A stretch of 64,000 nucleotides of DNA from the NCBI RefSeq assembly GCF_006788895.1, contig NZ_VFRA01000001.1:1240001-1304000 (forward strand), written 5' to 3'. Within the stretch, counting starts at the first letter, position 1. Each line of letters opens with the position of its first letter. Origin of the DNA: Rhodoglobus vestalii (GTDB taxonomy: Bacteria > Actinomycetota > Actinomycetes > Actinomycetales > Microbacteriaceae). The notes below the pieces were generated by a model. It had not been told where the DNA came from. It searched no databases and saw nothing but the letters and a program-made list of their open reading frames with translations. Below are positions 22,431 to 31,312 of this stretch, piece after piece. The translations under genes were made by a program, and so were the position numbers.

Positions 22431-25292
22431 GTGTCGCGACGACGCTTGTCACTCTTCGCCGTGACCGGTGTCATAGTTTTGTCTGCCATTGCCTCGATTG
22501 GTGCCTCGTTTCTCCCAACAACTTCGGTATATGCCGCGACCACTCAGGCTGAGTGTGAGTCCACTGGGGGTACGTGGAGCATGGTGGCCAGCGGTCGCGG
22601 TGGACAAAACGAAACGGGTGTCTGTACGCCAGGACAACAGACGCTCGCACCGGGCGATTCGGCCAGGTCCTTCGCGTACTACAAGGCGCTGCGGCATTGT
22701 ATGGACACTGGGTCCTACGCCAGCAGCGGCTACTTCACCCTGCTGTGGGTTACAGAAACATATATGACTCAGTCCAAAGCCGTGAGCTTTGAATGGTTCG
22801 CTCCTAAAGCGGCCCCCAACGCGGTCATCGTTGACAACGCCGTTACCGTGGGCGTCATCAACGAGGCCGAGGATGGTGTCGAAAATTGTGGTGGGCCAGG
22901 CGGCAAGGCCTGGATCGCAGCCGCTGCCAACCTGTGGGGATATACCAGCGGGCCGCAGCTGCTGTGCGATCTCGGCTTCAAACGAGAGGTGAAAGGCTCA
23001 ACCTGCACAGCGACACCGTCTGGTGCCGACAACAGATTCTTTGCGCCGGATAATGCAACCAGTAGACTCGATAATTTTTATAAAAGAACACTGGGCAACG
23101 ACAGCCTTGGTATCGACAGCATCGCTGTCGGTGGAAAATACCGCTTGTACTATGACAGTTTTATCGCCACTTGCTTGCCTAGCTCTGTCAGCTACACCAT
23201 CCAGACATTTGCTGCGGGCTCCTCAGCACCAAGCGGCAAAAGCTACAAGGCGACGAGTGTCCAAGGCAAAGACGGCGGCACAAACGTACGGCTCTATCAA
23301 AACACAGATATCAGCTGTAAAGATCTGGCTGCAAAAATTGACAAGGCCAACGACCCCGCAGTCCTAGGCTACATTCAGTACCTCATAGACAATGCCGGTA
23401 ACACAGAGGAGCTCGACGCTTCAGGGTGTAGCGCGGGAGCGGTAACCGATGCTGCCGGTAACCCGTGTACGCCGGGCGGCGCGAGCTCCTGCGCGATTGA
23501 TGGCCTTGGCTGGCTCCTTTGCCCGATCCTGACGCTCGGCGCGGGTCTGGCAGATAGCGCCTACGGCTTCCTTGCCAACAGCTTCTTAGCTACCGATCCG
23601 AGCCTGGTCAATACTGATCCGAATGCCACCGTCACGACGAAGGATGCGAACGGAAACCCGGTTCAAACCAAGGTCGGCACCGGGACTTATACCGCATGGA
23701 AGATCATGCAGGGCATTGGCAACGTCGCGTTCATCATCGCGGTCCTGATCATCATCTTCTCGCAGCTGACCAGTGCCGGGATCTCAAACTACGGGGTAAA
23801 GAAGTTGTTGCCGCGGGTGATCGTGGCGGCCATCCTCGTGAACCTGTCGTTTCTCATCTGCCAGATCGCCGTTGACCTATCGAATATCCTCGGCTATTCA
23901 TTGAAAGGTCTCCTTGAGGGGGTGGCACAGCAAGTCAAGGATGCAGGCGGTGGTGCGGCAGCGCCGACCGGGGATCAAAGCGGCAATCTACTTGGAATCA
24001 CTACAGTTGTGCTCGCCGCTGGCAGTGCATCTTTGCTCAACGTTGGCGCCGTCATCGTTGCAGTAGTCGGAGCGATCATCGTGCTCTTGACGATCTTCGT
24101 GTTATTGATCGCCCGCAAAGTCCTGATCGTGCTGCTGATCGTCATTGCTCCGCTGGCGTTCGTGGCCTTCCTGTTGCCGAACACCGAGCCGTTGTTCCAA
24201 AAGTGGCTCAAGATGCTGACCTCGCTGCTGTTGCTCTACCCAGTCATCGGACTGCTGTATGGGGCATCAATCCTCGCATCCGCCGTGCTACTGCAAATCG
24301 CCGGCGGAGACACCGTACTCCAGATCGCCGCCTACATGGCACTGGTTCTCCCCCTGATCGCCGTCATTCCGCTACTGAAAGGCTCACTCAACGGCATTGG
24401 GAAACTTGGTGGAGCGATTAACTCCTTCGGCGCCAAAGCACAGGGTGTCGGTAAGGGTGCTGCACAGAAAGGGTTTGACCGGTCACGGTTGGGCCAGTTC
24501 GAGAAGTATCGTAAAGGTGCCGCTACTCGCCGACGCGCCCAGAGAATGGGCGGTGCCTCCCGCGGGTCCAATAAGAACCCGTTGAACTGGGCTCACAATG
24601 CAAGGGCAGCCGGTAACCGTGTCCTCAACAGTGCGAGTGGAAACTTTGGCAGTGAGCTGGGGGCTACCGGTGCGTCCCTCGCCGATGAGGAAACCGAACG
24701 CTCGGTCAAGAGCGCCACAGCGCTCATGACTCAGCAGCAACTTACGTCTGGTGAACTGCACAGCTTAGCCATGGGTAATGAAGTGCGGAGAAACGGCAAA
24801 GTACTCATGCAGAAACCAAACGAATCTATGCGGCAAGCTGCCGTACGCGAGAAGATGCGCTCCGGAACCACCCGCGAGGCAGAACAGATTCTTATCGGCT
24901 CGAAAGGTGCCAGCGACCGCGTCCGCCAGGAAATGGCGCGAGGTATTCACTCCAACGGCCATAACGCCAAAGCGGACTACCTCGGTGGTGATTTCGCCGA
25001 TCGCGTGCTTCGCGGTGAAATCACCAGCGAAGCCGACATCGATGACGCAGCAGCCCGTCGACTCGACACCGGCCAGTTATCTTCCGAGAAAATGGTTAGC
25101 CAAGACGCTGACACTCTCGACCGCTTCGCCCGAGTTGGTAGCGACGCTAGTGCCGGTGTCCGTACTGACATCGCCCCAGCGCGACTAGCTGAAGTGGCAG
25201 CCCAGGCACTCGGAGTGTTAACTAACCCCCAACTCAACGGCAAGGTCAGCGGTCAGCAACACAACTTTATCAACACCATAACCACGCTGTGA
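22431..25292 (+). CDS. VirB6/TrbL-like T4SS membrane protein
   Basis: GTG at 22431 gives a 953-aa protein beginning MSRRRLSLF, then a hydrophobic signal ending SVYA before ATTQAEC. The open frame starts 99 bp earlier, but that stretch holds a strong terminator. No ribosome site is seen. Residues about 35-360 are a secreted, Cys-bearing region. From about 420 to 655 lie seven or so membrane segments, with a conserved-looking core (IIIFSQLTSAGISNYGVKKLLPR, VLIVLLIVIAPLAFVAFLLPNTE). The last 300 residues are polar and cytoplasmic. From memory, the core closely resembles VirB6/TrbL-like proteins of Saccharibacteria. ATPases VirB4 and VirD4 are absent from the window. Confidence 0.75.
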   Translation: MSRRRLSLFAVTGVIVLSAIASIGASFLPTTSVYAATTQAECESTGGTWSMVASGRGGQNETGVCTPGQQTLAPGDSARSFAYYKALRHCMDTGSYASSGYFTLLWVTETYMTQSKAVSFEWFAPKAAPNAVIVDNAVTVGVINEAEDGVENCGGPGGKAWIAAAANLWGYTSGPQLLCDLGFKREVKGSTCTATPSGADNRFFAPDNATSRLDNFYKRTLGNDSLGIDSIAVGGKYRLYYDSFIATCLPSSVSYTIQTFAAGSSAPSGKSYKATSVQGKDGGTNVRLYQNTDISCKDLAAKIDKANDPAVLGYIQYLIDNAGNTEELDASGCSAGAVTDAAGNPCTPGGASSCAIDGLGWLLCPILTLGAGLADSAYGFLANSFLATDPSLVNTDPNATVTTKDANGNPVQTKVGTGTYTAWKIMQGIGNVAFIIAVLIIIFSQLTSAGISNYGVKKLLPRVIVAAILVNLSFLICQIAVDLSNILGYSLKGLLEGVAQQVKDAGGGAAAPTGDQSGNLLGITTVVLAAGSASLLNVGAVIVAVVGAIIVLLTIFVLLIARKVLIVLLIVIAPLAFVAFLLPNTEPLFQKWLKMLTSLLLLYPVIGLLYGASILASAVLLQIAGGDTVLQIAAYMALVLPLIAVIPLLKGSLNGIGKLGGAINSFGAKAQGVGKGAAQKGFDRSRLGQFEKYRKGAATRRRAQRMGGASRGSNKNPLNWAHNARAAGNRVLNSASGNFGSELGATGASLADEETERSVKSATALMTQQQLTSGELHSLAMGNEVRRNGKVLMQKPNESMRQAAVREKMRSGTTREAEQILIGSKGASDRVRQEMARGIHSNGHNAKADYLGGDFADRVLRGEITSEADIDDAAARRLDTGQLSSEKMVSQDADTLDRFARVGSDASAGVRTDIAPARLAEVAAQALGVLTNPQLNGKVSGQQHNFINTITTL

Positions 25293-25314
25293 CCAACTAA
25301 GAAAGGAGGCACCC

Positions 25315-25890
25315 ATGCCTAAAGCGAAATCAATGACGAAGACCCCAGCGGCGAAACGAACACCAACGAGAACAAAAAACGGCCGTGACAGCGTCACCCT
25401 CCCCGTGCAGTGGACGGCCACCGAGTATGTGCCACGGAAGCGCTGGTGGTGGTTTATCGGACTCGTCCTGGTAGCAGCCTGGTTCAGCTTGCTGATGATT
25501 GCCCTCCGAGAGTGGTCCGTGCTGGCCTTTATCGTTGCGGCGACCTTGACGATGTTGGTTACTTACGTACCGAGAGCTCGCGATCAAAAATGGACGCTGA
25601 AAATGACATCTCTTAGTGTCGATAAGACAACCGTTCAGCTTGAGAACTATCGAGCATTCACTATCGAAGAGCTACCCGGGACCAAAGCAATCGCACCGCG
25701 ACCAAGCATTACACTGCTTCCGATGCGACGTCTTGGCTGGCCATTTTCTGTTTACCTACCGGCGTCTGAAGAAACGACAGCAGGCATCATCGAAGCGCTA
25801 GAGGTAGTACTGCCCTATAACGACGCAGTTAGCTATCAAACCAGTACCCGCATTCTGCAACGGCTAACCCGGTGGCTGCGCCTGGGGTAG
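25315..25890 (+). CDS. small membrane protein of T4SS-like cassette
   Basis: A 191-aa protein with a strong AAAGGAGG site, 22 bp after the VirB6-like gene and in the same operon. A basic N-terminus is followed by VQWTATEYVPRKRWWW and two membrane segments (FIGLVLVAAWFSLLMIAL and VLAFIVAATLTMLVTYV). A beta-rich cytoplasmic part ends with SITLLPMRRLGWPFSVYLP and a Leu/Arg tail. I recall the same layout and SITL-P-x-R pattern in a family found beside T4SS genes in Saccharibacteria and related phyla. The function of that family is unknown. Confidence 0.65.
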   Translation: MPKAKSMTKTPAAKRTPTRTKNGRDSVTLPVQWTATEYVPRKRWWWFIGLVLVAAWFSLLMIALREWSVLAFIVAATLTMLVTYVPRARDQKWTLKMTSLSVDKTTVQLENYRAFTIEELPGTKAIAPRPSITLLPMRRLGWPFSVYLPASEETTAGIIEALEVVLPYNDAVSYQTSTRILQRLTRWLRLG

Positions 25891-26010
25891 CAGTGAACCG
25901 GGCGTCGCCGACAACCATTTTGTATTTCGTTAACAACGCCGTTGCGACACTTCCACCCACCCTTCCGATCGCCCGTCCGTTCACGACGCTGACGGCCCTT
26001 GATCCTGCCC

Positions 26011-26050
26011 CGTACTTCTGCGGCAAACTGCCCGAATCGGGATGGGACTC
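26011..26050 (+). repeat. island repeat module 1, right copy
   Basis: The partner of 20479-20518 (34 of 40 bases identical). It lies 120 bp past the stop of the small membrane protein gene. A GTG-started frame crosses it (25872-26159) and overlaps the previous gene; I do not count that frame as a gene. Confidence 0.75.
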
Positions 26051-26241
26051 CGACGCATTCTGCCTATGTCTTTCTCACATCCCGGCGGAGGCGGAGGTGC
26101 CGCCGTTCGACACCTGTAGACCTGAACTCACCGAGGTAGACAGGCGGCTGTTGCAATAACTACATCACCGGGAATCATCTCCAATTCGGCATTGCCTGAC
26201 CCCCGTTCGTGTTCTTCCGGTCGCCCTGGTAAGTGTCCGAT

Positions 26242-26297
26242 GAGTTCCCGATCGGACTATCGACTCCTCCGCCCTTCAGAGGTACAGTCCAGAGGCC
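26242..26297 (+). repeat. island repeat module 2, right copy, in recombinase leader
   Basis: The partner of 21025-21080. Here the outer stem GGACT / AGTCC pairs perfectly around the CCTC-(9)-GAGG hairpin. A further hairpin, CTCGGAAA / TTTCCGAG, follows at 26303-26325, just before the recombinase ribosome site. The module could be a recombination site, an operator or a structured leader RNA. Confidence 0.8.
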
Positions 26298-26341
26298 AAC
26301 TACTCGGAAAGCCTCGGTTTCCGAGAGAAAGGAGGGCTTTT

Positions 26342-28162
26342 ATGACTATCCAACAACTACCCGCTCCCGCAACTATCGAGGCGAGCGTTGCTCCGGAGGC
26401 TGTGCCCGTAAAGCGCGCAGTGCTCTATCTGCGTGTCTCTACCTCGCGGCAGGCCACTCGCAACGGCGAGGCCGAGGGCTATTCCATCCCAGCCCAGCGT
26501 TCGGCCTGTGAGCGCAAAGTGTCCGACCTTGGCGCTGAAGTCGTTCGTGAATTCGTCGACGCTGGGGCTTCGGCCCGCTCAGCAGATAGAGATGGCTTGC
26601 AGGCGCTGCTGGCCTATGTCGCTGAGGGCGGGGTGAACTACGTCGTCGTGCACAAACTCGACCGTCTGGCCCGAGACCGTGCCGACGACGTCATGATCCT
26701 CGCCAAGATTCAGACTGCCGGAGCAACTCTTGTATCGGTGAGTGAACAGATCGATGAAACCCCAGCGGGCATGTTGATGCACAACATCTTTGCCGGCATG
26801 GCCGAGTTCTACTCGCGCAACCTAGCGAACGAAGCCAAGAAGGGCATCGCCCAGAAGGCCATGCGAGGTGGCACGCACGGCGTGGCTCCCATCGGGTACA
26901 TGAACACCCTTACGCGCATCGAAGGACTGGATATCAAGGGTGTCGCCTTCGATGAAGAGAAGGCGGAGCATATCCGCTGGGCCTTTCAGACCTACGCTGC
27001 TGGCCACTGGAGCATTTCGACGCTGCGAGATGAGCTGGAGGAGCGGGGCCTCAAAAGCCGCACCACACTGAAGTACATCGGCACGCCGCTAAACAATTCG
27101 CAAGTCCACCGCATGCTCTCCAACCCGTATTACATGGGCAAGATCCGGCACCGCGATGTCATCTACGACGGTGTCCACGAACCGCTCATCGACGCTGAAA
27201 CCTGGCACCACGTCCAGGACGTATTGGCTGCGCGACGGATTGCCGGTGACCGTTCGTGGAGGCACACCCACTACCTGAAAGGTTCGCTGGTCTGCCACCG
27301 CTGCGGCGGACGCATGGGCTACGGGCACTCACGGGGCAAGGGTGGTGTCTACAGCTACTTCTTCTGCCTCGGGCGACACACCGGGCGCACCGACTGCGAC
27401 CTGCCGTATATCTCGGTGGAGAAAGTAGAGGAAGAGATCGAACGCATCTGGAAGACGCAGGTGCAGTTCACCCAGCAGACGATTGAAGAGGTAGGCGAAC
27501 TCAGCCGGGCACAGCTGGACGCCCGCCAAGAGCAGGACCAATCCCTACTAGCGAACCAGAGCCAGCGCCTTGTGAAGTTGGAGCGCAAAAAGCAGAAGCT
27601 GATCGACGCCTACCTCGACGAAGCCATCCCGGTGGAAGACCTCAAACAGCGACAAGCGGCGGTGCTCGTTGAGATCCACGATGCCAACCGGCTCGTAGCT
27701 GCGTGCCAGCAGAATATGGAACTGGTTCGCAAGCACCTCGAACTGGTGCTTCTGCTGCTTGGCAACGCTGGCAGGCTGTATCAAGAAGCCGTAGGCGAGC
27801 AGCGGAAGTGGCTCAACCAAGCCGTGTTCGCGAGCATCGCAATCGACCTCACAGGTGACAATGAGCCGCACCCAACCCAAGAAACTTTGGGCATCCAGAT
27901 GGCCGGAGAATTGGCCGAACCGGTGGCTGCCGTAACTGGGATGGGGCAGCTGGGCACGAACGGGCGCAAAGCCCGCGACAGCGCCGGATACGGCCCGACA
28001 GGAGCCAAGAACGGCAGCACCTGCGGCTCGGGAAGGCAAAACGAAACCCCCGGACAGCTTGCGCTTTCCGGGGGTTTCAACGTGACTAATCTGGCGGAGA
28101 CGGAGAGATTTGAACTCTCGGTACCCTTACGGGTACTCCACCTTAGCAGGGTGGTGCACTAG
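26342..28162 (+). CDS. large serine recombinase
   Basis: A 606-aa recombinase. ATG at 26342 has AAAGGAGG five to six bases upstream. The resolvase domain starts YLRVSTSRQ with catalytic S33; the recombinase domain follows, then a zinc ribbon (CHRCGG about 110 residues before the coiled-coil part) and a long helical C-terminus. It is expected to catalyse one-way integration of the island. The reading frame passes through a strong terminator (28043-28078), and its last 25 residues are the antisense of tRNA-Ser. The native C-terminus was therefore probably replaced when the island joined the tRNA; true function may not need these residues. Confidence 0.9.
   Translation: MTIQQLPAPATIEASVAPEAVPVKRAVLYLRVSTSRQATRNGEAEGYSIPAQRSACERKVSDLGAEVVREFVDAGASARSADRDGLQALLAYVAEGGVNYVVVHKLDRLARDRADDVMILAKIQTAGATLVSVSEQIDETPAGMLMHNIFAGMAEFYSRNLANEAKKGIAQKAMRGGTHGVAPIGYMNTLTRIEGLDIKGVAFDEEKAEHIRWAFQTYAAGHWSISTLRDELEERGLKSRTTLKYIGTPLNNSQVHRMLSNPYYMGKIRHRDVIYDGVHEPLIDAETWHHVQDVLAARRIAGDRSWRHTHYLKGSLVCHRCGGRMGYGHSRGKGGVYSYFFCLGRHTGRTDCDLPYISVEKVEEEIERIWKTQVQFTQQTIEEVGELSRAQLDARQEQDQSLLANQSQRLVKLERKKQKLIDAYLDEAIPVEDLKQRQAAVLVEIHDANRLVAACQQNMELVRKHLELVLLLLGNAGRLYQEAVGEQRKWLNQAVFASIAIDLTGDNEPHPTQETLGIQMAGELAEPVAAVTGMGQLGTNGRKARDSAGYGPTGAKNGSTCGSGRQNETPGQLALSGGFNVTNLAETERFELSVPLRVLHLSRVVH
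28043..28078. terminator. bidirectional terminator between recombinase and tRNA-Ser
   Basis: A perfect 12-bp stem (GAAACCCCCGGA / TCCGGGGGTTTC) with a 12-base loop and TTT on both strands. It is placed 14 bp beyond the tRNA 3' end, where a tRNA terminator is expected, but it lies inside the recombinase frame. Confidence 0.85.
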
Positions 28163-28183
28163 GCCGGACTATGCGACGTCTCC
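28092..28183 (-). tRNA. tRNA-Ser (anticodon GCT)
   Basis: Acceptor GGAGACG pairs with CGTCTCC. The anticodon stem-loop is CCACC-CTGCTAA-GGTGG, followed by the long variable arm of serine tRNAs (GTACCC / GGGTAC) and T-loop TTCAAAT. CCA is encoded at 28092-28094. Its 3' end meets the serine-recombinase island. Confidence 0.95.
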
Positions 28184-28269
28184 AGATGTACTCAGCAATC
28201 ATAACGGGTCATAAGCCGAACGACGAACTGGCGTAGGCGCGGGCCGATTCAGTAGAAGCTGCGGCCGAC

Positions 28270-29556
28270 TTAGTAGTAGTTGGTGACTGAGCAGCTGAAG
28301 GTTGCGGCGCTTTGACCGCGCACATCGATCGTCGGAAGGTCCTCCACGGGTGCTGCAGTAGCTCCCTCCGTTGCTTCGGGAGCGGGCTCTGCCGCGGGAG
28401 CGTTGGGGTCGAGGATCGAGCCCGTACCGTCAGTTGCTTCTTCTAAGACAAAGGGTTGGTCTGCCGCGACCAGTTCCATCATCTGGTCGCCGAGGTACTG
28501 GTTCGGCTGCACTTTGCCGCTGTACACACCGGTACCGCCGGTTGAGCCGGGGTACTGCACGAACTGAATTCGGTCCAGCGGGATGTCTTTCAGAGCTAGA
28601 GCAATCGACACCATCGTGGGAATGTCAGCGAGACCCTTCGACAGTTGCATGTTGGCGATGGCGGCATCCGCAAGGTTGTACAGCTTCTTGTAGTCGCCGA
28701 GCGTTTCAGAACTTTTGAGCGTGCGAACCATCGAAGAGAGATACACCTGCTGTGAGCTGATTCGTGTCAGGTCACTGCCGTCCCCAACACCGTGCCGGGA
28801 ACGCAGGAAGGCAAGCGCCTCCCATCCTGCAAGATTGTAGGTGCCTGCTTCCGGAAGGTTGATTCCGGTGTACCTGTCGACAAGGGGCCCGTCGATACAC
28901 ACGTCGACGCCGCCGATTGCGTTGGTCATCTGAATGACACCATCAAAGGTGATGATGCCGGCGAACTGAATGTCGAGCCCGGTGAACTCCGACAGCGTCA
29001 TGGCCACGCACGGCAGGCCCCCGTAGGAGAGTGCGGTGTTCAATGATTCGGTGGAGAAAGGCTTGTTGTAGTCTCCGTTGGAGCTGGGGCACTCGGGGAT
29101 CCCCATCACCATATCCCGCGGAAAGCTGATGGCGACAGCAGATTGGCGGTCGGCCGCGACGTGCAAGATCATGTTGACGTCGTTGAGCTCACCGGAGGCG
29201 TCTTGAGTGGTTCCGCCGATTCCACCCTGACCTTCGCGGGTGTCGCTACCGGCGATGAGAATATTGAATCCACCCTCATAGCTGCCGATCTGCGGTGGCG
29301 GGCCCTCGGTTTCACCGACAAGGGTAACGGTGTCGCGCTGGCCGTAAATGCTGTCCAAGGCAACAGAACCTACCGCAGCCCCGCTGACCAACAACACCGC
29401 CAGTGAGCCGGCAACAATCTTTGCGATCGAACCCCAGGGGCCGGGCTTCTTTAGTCTTCCGTGGCGTGCCAGCGCCTGTGCCTGGGATGTTTTCTTGGGG
29501 CTCGTGCGAGCAACCGAGCGCGAACGCAGTTCTGACCGCGGACGTAATTCACTCAT
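28270..29556 (-). CDS. LytR-CpsA-Psr (LCP) family cell-wall ligase
   Basis: A 428-aa membrane protein that likely attaches polymers such as teichoic acid or capsule to peptidoglycan. A basic cytoplasmic N-terminus is followed by a membrane anchor (SIAKIVAGSLAVLLVSGAAVGSVAL). The LCP domain shows FNILIAGSDTR, DVNMILHVAADRQSAVAISFPRD and LAFLRSRHGVGDGSDLTRISSQQ, which carry the conserved Asp/Arg residues. A low-complexity Ala/Glu/Pro tail ends in Tyr-Tyr. ATG at 29556 follows AAGGAG; a GTG directly before it is less well spaced. Confidence 0.92.
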   Translation of the reverse strand: MSELRPRSELRSRSVARTSPKKTSQAQALARHGRLKKPGPWGSIAKIVAGSLAVLLVSGAAVGSVALDSIYGQRDTVTLVGETEGPPPQIGSYEGGFNILIAGSDTREGQGGIGGTTQDASGELNDVNMILHVAADRQSAVAISFPRDMVMGIPECPSSNGDYNKPFSTESLNTALSYGGLPCVAMTLSEFTGLDIQFAGIITFDGVIQMTNAIGGVDVCIDGPLVDRYTGINLPEAGTYNLAGWEALAFLRSRHGVGDGSDLTRISSQQVYLSSMVRTLKSSETLGDYKKLYNLADAAIANMQLSKGLADIPTMVSIALALKDIPLDRIQFVQYPGSTGGTGVYSGKVQPNQYLGDQMMELVAADQPFVLEEATDGTGSILDPNAPAAEPAPEATEGATAAPVEDLPTIDVRGQSAATFSCSVTNYY

Positions 29557-29601
29557 CACACACTCCTTTCACTCACCTGACATACGCTGCTGCACGCAGT
29601 G

Positions 29602-29686
29602 CGGAGGGCGTGGGATTCGAACCCACGAGACATTTCTGCCCACCAGTTTTCAAGACTGGCTCCATCGGCCGCTCGGACAGCCCTCC
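29602..29686 (-). tRNA. tRNA-Ser (anticodon TGA)
   Basis: Acceptor GGAGGGC pairs with GCCCTCC. The anticodon stem-loop is CCAGT-CTTGAAA-ACTGG, with a long variable arm and T-loop TTCGAAT in a CGTGG / CCACG stem. CCA is not encoded (the sequence after the discriminator is CA). Confidence 0.93.
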
Positions 29687-29773
29687 TTGCATAGCGCAAG
29701 ATCGTATTCTAACGGATACCCGGTGGGTCTACCTGATAGGCAGGCTAGAGGGCGCGAAATGGGGGCACGGATG

Positions 29774-31312
29774 TTATTCGAGCATCCGCAGTGCCGCCCA
29801 CACCTCTAAACGGCCCTCAAAAGATTCAAGATCGAGGTGCAGGATGCCCGCTGCTTGGTCTACGCGGGCCCGCACCGTGTGCCGGTGAACCCCCAGCTGG
29901 GCGGCCGTCGAACCCCAGGAGCAGTCGTGCGCGAACCATGCGCGCAGCGTATCCACTAGGGCACCCGAATGGTCAGTATCGAAAGTGACCAGCGGGGTAA
30001 GCACCCGGTGTGCGATCTGCTCGGCACCGGCCGCATGCAGTACCCCGAGCATCCCGGTGCCCGCAATGTCATCAAAATCGGTGAGGCCCGCGCGCCGACC
30101 TCCGGCACGAAGGGCATGGGATGCCTCGCTCAGCGCGGCATCGAGCGCGGCAAAACTGGCAACGGTTGAGCTTCCCGCGCTGAGCTCATGATCAACCACG
30201 AGGTGGGCGACCTGCTCGTGGTCACCGCCCGAACCGACGATTACGACGACGGAACTGTCCCGCAGAGCATAAAAGATTTGGCCATCACTATCGAGCGCCA
30301 ACGACTCAAGGGCATCGAGCACAGGATGATTGCGCAGTGGCTTCGCGATTGTGACCACCCGGAGTGGTTCGACCGGCAGTACCCCCCACACGTCGTGAGC
30401 GATGGCGCGCGCTGCAGGCATATTGCTGGCGAGCATCAACTCGAGCACAGCCGAACGCAACTGCCCGCGTGTGGTGTCGAGCTCACGATTTTGTTCGAGC
30501 GCGAGAGTAGCTAATGCGATCACGCTCGTGACGAGTTCATTTTCCGCCCGATCGAGGGCGACCCCTCGACCAAGCACCAGAGCGCCCCGCAACTGCCCGC
30601 TCTGACCGAATACCTGAATTGTCACTTGACCTGAGTTGAGAGTGAGACTCGTGGATGACCGGCGCCCCTTCTGCAGCGCCCGAGCCACCTCATCCCGCAC
30701 CGGAGCCGCAAACCGGTCTTCGGAGGGCCGTTGGGCCGGAACAAGAACCGGGTTTCCTGTCGCATCGAACAGCCCCACCCAGCAGGAGAGTTGCCGTTCG
30801 AGTTCGATGAGGATCGACCGCAACCCGGTCGGTTTGAGCGCCGCATACGAGATCGCTTTGTGCGCGGCAATTGACCATTCCATGCGCCGACTCCGTTCGG
30901 CGGCGAGCTGATCGGCTACCTCGCGAATGACGGCGATAAAAGGGACCCGGTCGGGAACATCAATCAGCGGCAGCCCCGCACGCTGGCAGGCTTGGGCTAG
31001 CCCGTCCGGCATACCCTGGTGCAGGAAATGGGTGGCGAATCCGAGGCCAACAATTTCTGACCCGACCAGTCGCCCCACATAGGCCTCATAGTCGTAACGT
31101 TCGGCGGAATCGTCGAAACCGAACTGTGCGCCATCCGTCAGCAGCACGTTGCCGCTGCTGAGAAAGGGGGTGGGGTCGTCAAGGTCCGAACTATGAACCC
31201 ACGTGATGGGGGTGGCCAGCCGTTCGAGATGGCGTGGATGTTCGAGATCGCCCCGCACCACGCTGAGCCGCAATTGCTTCCTGCCCAGAAGCCACGCAAT
31301 TGTTGGAAGCAC
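29774..31312 (-). CDS. PucR-family transcriptional regulator
   Basis: A 512-aa regulator. The N-terminal part (LERLATPITWVHSSDLDDPTPFLSSGNVLLTDG) is the PucR purine-catabolism-type sensory domain. The middle is GAF-like, and the C-terminus (LRAWFAHDCSWGSTAAQLGVHRHTVRARVDQAAGIL) is the HTH_30 DNA-binding domain. It is divergent from the class III aminotransferase at 31445 with 132 bp between, so that gene is the likely target. The inducer is unknown. Confidence 0.9.
   Translation of the reverse strand: MLPTIAWLLGRKQLRLSVVRGDLEHPRHLERLATPITWVHSSDLDDPTPFLSSGNVLLTDGAQFGFDDSAERYDYEAYVGRLVGSEIVGLGFATHFLHQGMPDGLAQACQRAGLPLIDVPDRVPFIAVIREVADQLAAERSRRMEWSIAAHKAISYAALKPTGLRSILIELERQLSCWVGLFDATGNPVLVPAQRPSEDRFAAPVRDEVARALQKGRRSSTSLTLNSGQVTIQVFGQSGQLRGALVLGRGVALDRAENELVTSVIALATLALEQNRELDTTRGQLRSAVLELMLASNMPAARAIAHDVWGVLPVEPLRVVTIAKPLRNHPVLDALESLALDSDGQIFYALRDSSVVVIVGSGGDHEQVAHLVVDHELSAGSSTVASFAALDAALSEASHALRAGGRRAGLTDFDDIAGTGMLGVLHAAGAEQIAHRVLTPLVTFDTDHSGALVDTLRAWFAHDCSWGSTAAQLGVHRHTVRARVDQAAGILHLDLESFEGRLEVWAALRMLE

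Larger units (their letters stand above)
19550..28091. mobile_element. genomic island with large serine recombinase next to tRNA-Ser(GCT)
   Basis: The right edge is set by tRNA-Ser(GCT), whose 3' end meets the recombinase reading frame. The left edge is an estimate, placed between the terminator at 19522-19547 and the first AT-richer gene. Cargo: a membrane protein with Ig-like domain, a T4SS-like cassette and two sets of dispersed repeats. Coding sequence is visibly lower in GC than its neighbours. No copy of the tRNA-Ser 3' end was found at the left edge, so the exact attachment sites are not resolved. Confidence 0.65.

Noticed and set aside
25872..26159. GTG-started frame of 95 codons downstream of the T4SS-like genes
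   Set aside because: It overlaps the previous gene by 19 bp, lacks a ribosome site, and only the repeat module part resembles anything else in the window.
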